Below, piece after piece: positions 56,866-63,881 of a DNA stretch of 64,000 nt; the stretch's first letter is position 1; every line of letters begins with the position of its first letter. The position numbers and the translations under genes were made by a program. A model generated the notes under the pieces. That model was not told the origin of the DNA. It was given only the letters and a program-made list of their open reading frames with translations, and ran no database searches. This DNA is from Aquella oligotrophica (GTDB lineage: Bacteria; Pseudomonadota; Gammaproteobacteria; Burkholderiales; UBA11063), in NCBI RefSeq assembly GCF_002892535.1, contig NZ_CP024847.1:2356001-2420000 (forward strand), in the 5' to 3' direction.

Positions 56866-57258
56866 CAAGTACGGCTCACCGGAGTAATCTTTCGATAACT
56901 TTCGATACTTTTAATCCATCCCTCATTCTGACGAGCTAAAAGTATCGTCTCCTCCATCGCATAGACAAATGAATTAAGATTCCTAAATGCACCGATTTCC
57001 TTACATATTCGCATACAGACTTTTAATATCTCTATTTTTAATCTAAACTTTTACTCGCAGTATTTGAATCGTGGACGCGAAGCATTGCTATTAAAAGCGA
57101 CGACATGTACATAACAGTACATTAGGAGCTTTTTATAAAATGCGCCAAAGTCCAGGGTTCAAAGACAATGAGTAGCTAAAGTGACAAACAACTTTCTCTA
57201 GATAAACACATAAAGCCAGAGCTTTCTGATAGATTGGCAAATTCTCATAATACGCCAT
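56866..57258 (-). pseudogene. DGR accessory protein gene avd, split by a palindromic element
   Basis: The N-terminal fragment (57258 to about 57165) reads MAYYENLPIYQKALALCVYL then EKVVCHFS, after an AGGAG ribosome-binding site. The C-terminal fragment (57050-56866) reads FRLKIEILKVCMRICKEIGA, FRNLNSFVYAMEETILLARQ and NEGWIKS. These match the first and last helices of Avd, the four-helix pentamer that works with the DGR reverse transcriptase and template RNA. Roughly 45 middle residues are replaced by a palindrome of about 100 bp, and the frames are out of register. The position, just before the template, is the standard avd site. Confidence 0.85.
57063..57163. mobile_element. Family-B palindromic element inserted in avd
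   Basis: This 101-bp stretch has imperfect inverted ends (TTTGAATCGTGGAC versus TTTGAACCCTGGAC, 12 of 14). The core AAGCGACGACATGTACATA and AGGAGCTTTT is shared with the element at 25705-25794. It lies exactly where avd coding similarity breaks off. No clear target-site duplication is seen. The missing avd middle implies deletion together with or after insertion. Confidence 0.6.
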
Positions 57259-57338
57259 TTTTATCTCCTCATCACTAGATAAAATTATCATTTTAGGCAG
57301 GTGCTACGCACCTGCAAATAATCAAATGATCAAATATC

Positions 57339-60300
57339 CTACTGTCCACCGCGGACTGGCCAAACATAGTTGAGGCTAGTCACGCCGGTCGAACCACTGC
57401 TACCGGCAAGCATATTGACGCGCCAGGCACCATTACCACCCGGAGTAGACGACCAATAGCCGCCGGCCTCCACATTACTAAATACCTGTGAATTTAGCCA
57501 AGTAGCTTGATTACCACTTGCGGCAGCATAATTAAGCAGGCTTAATAGTTCGTTTTGGGTTGGTAAGCGCCAGTCACTATGTCCACATAGCTGGTAGCCA
57601 GTAGCACCACTATTGGTATTCATGGCATCAATAGCCTCCTGTGCAGGATAAGTATTAGGATTAGCAGATGTATCCTGCCATCTTTTTGCCCCGAATAAGT
57701 TAGCATTCTTTGCCCACATTAGCCCGGTAAGATTATCGGTAATACAATTTGCTTCAGCTCCACTACCTACTGTAAAGCGCGTAGCTACAGTGCCATTAGT
57801 TCCCCAAGTGATACCAGTTCCTGCGGTTGCAGCATCTCCAGGCACGTCTGCCGCCAGATACACATACGGAGCAGTTACCGTCCCAGTTATGCCACTATAT
57901 GTCTGTGGTGATGCATTGCCATTGATGGTTGCACTATTATCTGCTGATACCGTAAACCCGATACCTGAAGCACTACTAACGGTTATTTCATTACCGACGC
58001 TACTATTGCCAATATTTGCTGGATCCCAGAATGAATAATCACCACTACTCGTATTATATGGGGTAACAATAATTGTACAGCTAGGATTAGTGCTTGAATT
58101 AAGATTACAGGTACTGGATGAAAGTGTAGCACCAAATATATCACTAGTAAAACCACTAAACGTAACTGTACTAGTACCGCCAGTTATCGTTGCAGTGAAA
58201 GAATAGGGGTTACCCATCACTGTTGACCAGTTAGCTACTGGAGTAATTGTAATTGCAGGTGCAGGTGGAGCTTGTACCGTCACATAAGTTAGATTGCTGC
58301 CTACAGCCTGACTAGTCCCTGACGGATTTGCTTGGTCTGTCCAGTTCTCCGTCATTACATTCTGATTGAAGTTATTAGTTCCTACCGTTCCGCTATTGAT
58401 TGTGTACTCTACGGTACAGGTATTGCTGCCTGTATTCGGTAAATTAGTGCCAGTTGAAGATGCACATGTACCACCACTTCTTGTATAGCCAGTAGTTAGC
58501 GTGCTGTTGGTTACGTAGAAGTCGGTTGCATCCTGAGTCCCACTATTCGTGAAGGTATAGGTTAGCGTAGCAGCGGTATTAGTATTTACCACATATGGAT
58601 TACCTGAAGTTCCTGCCCCAGTGAAGCCACTAGCTGTTGGTCCACTGATATTGATACTGGCTGCTGATGCTGATACTGAAACCCCACTTAGGCTACTTGT
58701 CGCAGCTGTCGATACCTGTCCGTTATATGAATAGTTGGCATTTAATACTGCGCTTGCATTTGCTACTGCTGTGGCTGTTGGTCCAAATTTCACATTTACC
58801 TTACAGCTTGCTCCTGCTGCTAGGGAGGTGCTACATTGATCCTGTTCTGCGATACCGGTATTATTCAGAGTAAACATAGTATTATTCGTACCTGTAATTG
58901 TACGGGTAAAACTCGTACCATCGGTGGCTATATCACCACTATTTGTTATCGTAAACTCTACATCTGCACTTGCATCTGTATTATTATTAACTATACTACC
59001 AAAGTTATGGCTAGATGGGCTTACGCTCAGGCTTGCTGTTGACTGCGTTACCTGATAACTAACCGCTGCTGTTGTCGGACTTGGTGCCGGAGTTGCTCCA
59101 TTGTAGTTATAGGCAATACTGATATTATCTGTTCCCTGTGAGGTTGCTGTTGAATTATTATAAGTTACCGTTACCGTACAGCTACTTCCCGGCTGGAGCG
59201 TGTTACTGATCGTTGCCGGGCTGGTAGGATTGGTTACAGCACATGCTGTAGCTGGGTCAGCTCCATTACTGATGGTGAAATTAGCTGGTAAGGTGAATAT
59301 TATTGCAGTCTCATCAGTATCTCCAGTATTAGTCAGTGTTAGCTGTCTAGTGGTGCTAGGACTTGCCGTTGTTACATAAAACTGGCTATCTGGATTAATT
59401 GCTGCGGTTAATCCGGCTCTTGGCGCTGGAGGTGGCGGCGGTGGCGTAGGCGGTGTAGGCGGCGGTGTCGGACTTGGACTCGGTGCTGGATTTACATTCT
59501 GATCAACTATACCACTCGTGACAGTTTGTTCCTGTCCATTATTGTATGATAAGCTTATATTTCCACTTGTCCCAGCTATCTCTGGATTCTTTAATCTTAA
59601 TACTGCGCTTGTTATTCCACCGCTTGCCAGACTTGTTGGATTAAACACTATCTCGATATTCGGATTATTGGCTGTCAGCTCTTGTAACTGTGCCATTGCA
59701 TCCCCGGTATTTACAAAGCTGATTGTCTGCTCCGGACTGCTTGATGTTAGGTATACCGCTGATGGCAGCATCTCCGCTATCCCGATATTCTCTTTTGTCG
59801 TCAGCGTACTACTTGTTGTCGCTGTCGATACTACTGTTGTTTGTCCATTATTGACTTGCTGGGTTTGAACTTTTATTGTTTGGCTGAGATTATTCCCTGA
59901 TGGAGCTGGCAATAATACACTAAATGTCTTACCTTGGGTGTAGCTACCACTTCCTGCGATTAGCTGCTGATTTGGTATCGGGTTATTATTGCTATCTACC
60001 AATACTACATTATTGAAGCTACCTGCATTTGCTGAAGCTACCAGTCCACTCACCAAGATATATGGTGTACCATTAATCACCGTATGGTAGTAACTTAGCG
60101 TTACTCCATCCGCTCCGCTTAAGCTATTATACGCTGCCTGTTCTATTCCGCTATACGCAACATTCTTCACCGTATCTGCTTTTAATGATCTTCCAAGCTT
60201 ACTTAGTAAGCTAGTACCACTATTATCCGCACTTACTCCAATGCTACCAGCTACTGTTCCAGCTGGAATTGTTACTTTTATATTACACTGGCTATACGCT

Positions 60301-60629
60301 GCTACTACAGCACACTCAGCTGCACTTGCCGGATCTATCTCTGCTGATGTTCCACTACCAGTTTGGTAGTTTAGTCTATAGCTAAGGTTCTTTACTGCAC
60401 TTCCAGTTGGGTTATTGATTACTATATAGCCTGCTCCGCTTTCGGATGGTAAGCTATAGATTGTTTTTGGGGCTACCAGCTGTAAGCTGCTAACATCACC
60501 ATTTCCGCCATTATTGTTACCATTACTTCCGCCACCACTATTTGAACAAGCGGTTGCTAGTGCTGAAGTGAGTAATAGTGATACTATCTGTTTCAGGGAT
60601 AGTTTTTTATCTAATTGCTGTAGGTTCAT
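57339..60629 (-). CDS. DGR target B: large lipoprotein with C-terminal variable DUF1566/Lcl domain
   Basis: This 1096-aa protein starts at MNLQQLDKKLSLKQIVSLLL (60627-60629); an ATG 12 codons upstream overlaps the -10 of P6. The lipobox is SALATAC, then an Asn/Gly linker. Beta-sandwich repeats with CxxxLxxGxxCxVxVxY motifs (CSTSLAAGASCKVNVKFGP) resemble those of the 38415 and 41269 lipoproteins. A proline-rich hinge lies near residue 395. The last about 150 residues are a DUF1566/Lcl domain (LTGLMWAKNANLFGAKRW, CGHSDWRLPTQNELLSL, YWSSTPGGNGAW). Its end is diversified by the DGR (E,A,G,G, then R, L, A, S, T, G, S, L). It is a probable outer-membrane-anchored display protein. Confidence 0.93.
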   Translation of the reverse strand: MNLQQLDKKLSLKQIVSLLLTSALATACSNSGGGSNGNNNGGNGDVSSLQLVAPKTIYSLPSESGAGYIVINNPTGSAVKNLSYRLNYQTGSGTSAEIDPASAAECAVVAAYSQCNIKVTIPAGTVAGSIGVSADNSGTSLLSKLGRSLKADTVKNVAYSGIEQAAYNSLSGADGVTLSYYHTVINGTPYILVSGLVASANAGSFNNVVLVDSNNNPIPNQQLIAGSGSYTQGKTFSVLLPAPSGNNLSQTIKVQTQQVNNGQTTVVSTATTSSTLTTKENIGIAEMLPSAVYLTSSSPEQTISFVNTGDAMAQLQELTANNPNIEIVFNPTSLASGGITSAVLRLKNPEIAGTSGNISLSYNNGQEQTVTSGIVDQNVNPAPSPSPTPPPTPPTPPPPPPAPRAGLTAAINPDSQFYVTTASPSTTRQLTLTNTGDTDETAIIFTLPANFTISNGADPATACAVTNPTSPATISNTLQPGSSCTVTVTYNNSTATSQGTDNISIAYNYNGATPAPSPTTAAVSYQVTQSTASLSVSPSSHNFGSIVNNNTDASADVEFTITNSGDIATDGTSFTRTITGTNNTMFTLNNTGIAEQDQCSTSLAAGASCKVNVKFGPTATAVANASAVLNANYSYNGQVSTAATSSLSGVSVSASAASINISGPTASGFTGAGTSGNPYVVNTNTAATLTYTFTNSGTQDATDFYVTNSTLTTGYTRSGGTCASSTGTNLPNTGSNTCTVEYTINSGTVGTNNFNQNVMTENWTDQANPSGTSQAVGSNLTYVTVQAPPAPAITITPVANWSTVMGNPYSFTATITGGTSTVTFSGFTSDIFGATLSSSTCNLNSSTNPSCTIIVTPYNTSSGDYSFWDPANIGNSSVGNEITVSSASGIGFTVSADNSATINGNASPQTYSGITGTVTAPYVYLAADVPGDAATAGTGITWGTNGTVATRFTVGSGAEANCITDNLTGLMWAKNANLFGAKRWQDTSANPNTYPAQEAIDAMNTNSGATGYQLCGHSDWRLPTQNELLSLLNYAAASGNQATWLNSQVFSNVEAGGYWSSTPGGNGAWRVNMLAGSSGSTGVTSLNYVWPVRGGQ
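57342..57477 (-). repeat. DGR variable repeat VR2 with terminal hairpin
   Basis: Compared with the template, 17 of 35 adenines differ, and only one other position does (template base 56683). The 3' end carries GTCC-GCGGT-GGAC (57344-57356), a 4-bp stem that is weaker than in VR1 because of one base change. VR1 and VR2 share the invariant scaffold but almost none of the substituted residues, which indicates independent mutagenic homing events. Confidence 0.92.
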
Positions 60630-60662
60630 TTTATTATTTCCCGTTATGACTTTTTTAACGAG

Positions 60663-60736
60663 CATATAATATCAGCCCCCCCGCACAGTCTATAGCGATT
60701 TATAGAACTAAACCCACGCTTTATTTCTATTTTTAG
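60663..60736 (-). promoter_or_regulatory. Two-half-site promoter P6 (DGR target B), long spacing
   Basis: On the minus strand: CTAAAAATAG (60727-60736) and CTATAAATCG (60696-60705), 31 bp apart instead of 21-22, then CTATAG. TATATG at 60663-60668 lies exactly 27 bp after the second half-site. The extra 10 bp is one helical turn. In the rest of the 552-bp gap to 61181 I find only a family-A repeat fragment. Confidence 0.7.
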
Positions 60737-61091
60737 ATAGCAATAAAATCAGGCACATTTGATTAATTATCATATAGCGAATAATTCCTGATTAGTAGTC
60801 TATCTCATAGTATATTGATACATCTAAGATACACCCTATAGACTCTCACGGAATTGAGCATCGAAAACCGCTATAAAACCATAGCCAACTAAAATAGACG
60901 GCATCAGCCGAAATTCAGCTACTTTTTACTCAAATCACTAAATCTTTTTTAAAGTTTTTTGCTGATTTTTGTAGATATAATGCTACAAAAGCATAAGGTG
61001 ATTGCTGACATGTCTTAGCATTTGATGACGAGTGAGCAATAGAAATTTTAAGTATCCTGAATCAAGCAAGATACTAACTAAATAGAAAAAG

Positions 61092-61175
61092 AGTCAAGAT
61101 GTGACAGAAGTACATGAGTATCACAGAAGTCTTTATGACAACGCAATAGAGTTATAGAAGAAGGTTAGGAAAGAG
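61092..61175 (+). repeat. Family-A repeat, right half
   Basis: It contains GTACATGAGTATCACAGAAG, TCTTTATGACAACGC and AGAAGGTTAGGAAAGAG, the right half of the element, ending just before the methyltransferase stop. The left half is replaced by unrelated sequence. Confidence 0.65.
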
Positions 61176-61181
61176 ATAGAT

Positions 61182-61925
61182 TTATTTTTCAGCTATTATT
61201 ATGATGCCGCCTAGTTTCTTGCTCAAAATATCTTCAAGCATCAAATCATATTTATTAAAAAACTCATCAAACAACTTGGTACCAAATTTTTTAATAATTA
61301 TCGGACGTTTGTCCAGCATCTTTTTAAGAAATTGGGAATACCATTGAGCATAATAATCACTTATGTCTAACTCTTTTAGCACATTAAATTGTTGCTTAAT
61401 GTCACTGATAATTTTTACTCCCAATGGTTTAAACATAGCTGTTGCAAATGGATTTAGAAAGTGTTGACTTATCGAGGTGCGCCGATCATAATAATCGCTA
61501 ATAGCTAGAACACCGCTAAATTTCAATAGCTTATTAATCTCAAGCAAAGCTTTTTTCTGATCTGGAATACAATAAAATGCATTAAACAGGTAGATTAAGT
61601 CGTAGCCAGTTGTTACATGGTGACTTAATGATTGAGTATCACAGCAAATCCACTTATAATTAGGGTACTTACTGCGCGCATGAGAAACTGAAGTAGAATC
61701 TATATCAGTGCCAACTACCTCATGACAACGTAAAGATTTTGCCATGATGTCAAGAGTAGCACCCAAACCAGCACCTGCTTCCAAGATTGTAGAATATGAG
61801 CGGAAACTTAATTGTTTAAGCAATAGCTCAATTGCTTCTTCCTCTCCTGGGTGGGCAAAATCCTGATTATCACGAACTTCAGCCAGTAGTAATTTACCTT
61901 GATAATTATTATAGGATTTTTCCAT
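61182..61925 (-). CDS. Class I SAM-dependent methyltransferase
   Basis: This 247-aa protein has motif I LEAGAGLGATLDIMAK (about 51-66), an acidic motif II end in VGTDIDSTSVSHARSKYP, and motif IV YDLIYLFNAFYCIPD. ALLEINKLLKFSGVLAISDYYD is a motif V/VI region of the UbiE/small-molecule type. The substrate is unknown. It is isolated, between the right half of one family-A repeat and the left half of another. Confidence 0.85.
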   Translation of the reverse strand: MEKSYNNYQGKLLLAEVRDNQDFAHPGEEEAIELLLKQLSFRSYSTILEAGAGLGATLDIMAKSLRCHEVVGTDIDSTSVSHARSKYPNYKWICCDTQSLSHHVTTGYDLIYLFNAFYCIPDQKKALLEINKLLKFSGVLAISDYYDRRTSISQHFLNPFATAMFKPLGVKIISDIKQQFNVLKELDISDYYAQWYSQFLKKMLDKRPIIIKKFGTKLFDEFFNKYDLMLEDILSKKLGGIIIIAEK

Positions 61926-62069
61926 GCAGAATTATACCTTCATCAAAAAATCGCGTTATTGAATGGATAATACCTATAAACGCAACTATTTTATTCTTTA
62001 TTGTACTATCTTGACGGCAATTATAACAAAATATACATTACAGCAACCCACAATATAATTGGATTATAT

Positions 62070-62115
62070 CTCTTTCATAAGCCATTATTTCGCTCTTAGA
62101 CTAGGAGTTAAGAAA
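62070..62115 (+). repeat. Family-A repeat, left half
   Basis: CTCTTTCATAAGCCATTATT and CGCTCTTAGACTAGGAGTTA match the element's left half. The right half is missing, and promoter P7 starts shortly after. The 317-bp gap 61926-62242 holds this fragment and P7. Confidence 0.65.
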
Positions 62116-62130
62116 TTTAAACTCTCACTT

Positions 62131-62194
62131 CTATTTTTAGAAACATCACTTCTATTTTTAGCTATATCATTCTTACCTGCTTCAGCAATAAAAT
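62131..62194 (+). promoter_or_regulatory. Two-half-site promoter P7
   Basis: CTATTTTTAG at 62131-62140 and 62152-62161, 21 bp apart, then CTATATC. TAAAAT at 62189-62194 lies 27 bp after the second half-site. It drives the lipoprotein at 62243 with a leader of about 45 nt. Confidence 0.75.
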
Positions 62195-62242
62195 TATGCC
62201 ATCAGATTACAAATTAATATCACTCTTTGATGGAGCATCATT

Positions 62243-63613
62243 ATGAAACCAAATAAAACTTTAATTAAACTATCCGCTATCAGTTCCCTACTCTTGATCG
62301 GATTATCTGCATGTAATAGCGGAACTGGCATACAACCAAGACAATCGAATATGAAGGCTCCGAACACTACCGAAAATCATGCGCTCAGCAGCCATGATAC
62401 CGAGACAACCATGGCGATGCTCTTCAACAAAAACGGTCCTGGTGGCAGCGTAATTGGTTTTTCATTAGATCCAGAGCTCAATTATAATGCCGAGGGTAAT
62501 TTAGTGGGGGCCTACAAAGGATATGGGTCAACTGCACATATGGTAGAAAAATTTGAACCTGATTACTCTAATGAATATGCTGAATTAACATTGAAGTATC
62601 TGGAACCAACCGCATTCATGTATTATCCGTTTAGCACTGAAGACGTTCAAAATAAATGGCGCGGGCAATACAATATGAATTATGCAGTTACCACTAAAAT
62701 CTTGGGTAGAGGCTTCGACATACTTGAAATGCCAAATGTCAAGATGATATCACGTGGAACATTGTTTGTTCAGGATAAGCTGGGCTACGTCTACGAATGT
62801 TCAAATATGGGCATTGCCTTTGACAATGATAACTATGTTTACATAGCTCAGTCGTTGGGTGAAAAGCTATTAACTTACGGCTACACTTCTGCCTCTCGTA
62901 AATATAATGATACAACTGTCAGATTCAGATGTAAAAACGATCAGGGGTTGGGTAATGGTAATTTTTGGGTAACCCTTACAACACAAAATGTGGCTGCATT
63001 TAAAGTAACTAATATTGAACCAGCTGGTAATGATTACTTCGAACATGAACTTCGGTTTGAAAGAGCAGACTTATCAAAAGCTGAACTTGATAACTTAAGC
63101 TTCAAAAATAGTTATCTTAACAATGTATCAATAAGCAATAAAACCATTAATAATCTAGCTTTTAGGCCAGGTGACTTTATTAACAATAAGCTTAATTTAA
63201 AAATAGATAATGTTATCTTTAATAACTTTTACTCAGATAAAAGCTCGTTTGTGGGCTCTGAAATATCGAACTCCACATTCAATAAAGCAGTAATCGCCTC
63301 TACGGGTATGCCGAGCAGTATGGTAAATGTTAATTTTATCGATTCACATCTACCAAGCTCAAATTATAACTACAATAAGATAATCGACACAAATTATAAA
63401 AACTGTAATTTACAAGATTCACAATTTGTAGGTTCATCTTTAACAAACGTAGACTTCACCAATAGTAGTCTAAAAAATGTAAACTTCAAAGGGGCTAAAC
63501 TAACTAATGTTAATTTTACCGGGGCAGATTTGAGCGGCGCAGTAATGCCAGACGGTGAAGTAATCCCAGAAGGTAAGGTATGTCAACAGGGTTCAATAGG
63601 GAAATGTTTGTAA
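62243..63613 (+). CDS. Lipoprotein with C-terminal pentapeptide-like repeats
   Basis: This 456-aa protein has a lipobox (LIGLSAC, Cys24). A unique region of about 270 residues with scattered aromatic and Cys positions follows, then about 130 residues of pentapeptide-type repeats. These include LSKAELDNLSFKNSYLNNVS, SQFVGSSLTNVDFTNSSLKN and VNFKGAKLTNVNFTGADLSG. They would form a quadrilateral beta-helix. A short Cys-containing tail (VCQQGSIGKC) ends it. It is probably outer-membrane or surface-anchored. Function unknown. A terminator follows. Confidence 0.8.
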   Translation: MKPNKTLIKLSAISSLLLIGLSACNSGTGIQPRQSNMKAPNTTENHALSSHDTETTMAMLFNKNGPGGSVIGFSLDPELNYNAEGNLVGAYKGYGSTAHMVEKFEPDYSNEYAELTLKYLEPTAFMYYPFSTEDVQNKWRGQYNMNYAVTTKILGRGFDILEMPNVKMISRGTLFVQDKLGYVYECSNMGIAFDNDNYVYIAQSLGEKLLTYGYTSASRKYNDTTVRFRCKNDQGLGNGNFWVTLTTQNVAAFKVTNIEPAGNDYFEHELRFERADLSKAELDNLSFKNSYLNNVSISNKTINNLAFRPGDFINNKLNLKIDNVIFNNFYSDKSSFVGSEISNSTFNKAVIASTGMPSSMVNVNFIDSHLPSSNYNYNKIIDTNYKNCNLQDSQFVGSSLTNVDFTNSSLKNVNFKGAKLTNVNFTGADLSGAVMPDGEVIPEGKVCQQGSIGKCL

Positions 63614-63671
63614 TCTGATAAGTTCATTAGTTTCCTCTATGGCACTATCTCTACCCTTTAGTGTCACAATC

Positions 63672-63694
63672 GCCCGGATTATCCGGGCTTTTGT
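63672..63694 (+). terminator. Rho-independent terminator
   Basis: GCCCGGAT / ATCCGGGC with a minimal loop, followed by TTTTGTT, 58 bp after the stop at 63613. Confidence 0.85.
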
Positions 63695-63732
63695 TATTTA
63701 CTCCATTTTACTAATCTCACAACAATGATTAC

Positions 63733-63796
63733 CTAAAAATAGAAAATAGCTTTCTATAAATAGCCATATCAAAAGGATGTCGTTAAAAAGTAAAAT
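63733..63796 (+). promoter_or_regulatory. Two-half-site promoter P8
   Basis: CTAAAAATAG (63733-63742) and CTATAAATAG (63754-63763), 21 bp apart, then CCATATC. TAAAAT at 63791-63796 lies 27 bp after the second half-site. It precedes the lipoprotein at the right edge. Confidence 0.75.
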
Positions 63797-63881
63797 TGCA
63801 ACTAATTAACATGGAAATTTCCAGTTAATCTAGTTATTGGATGGCAACATCCAGTTATATTTAATTTTTAGGGGGAAAACC

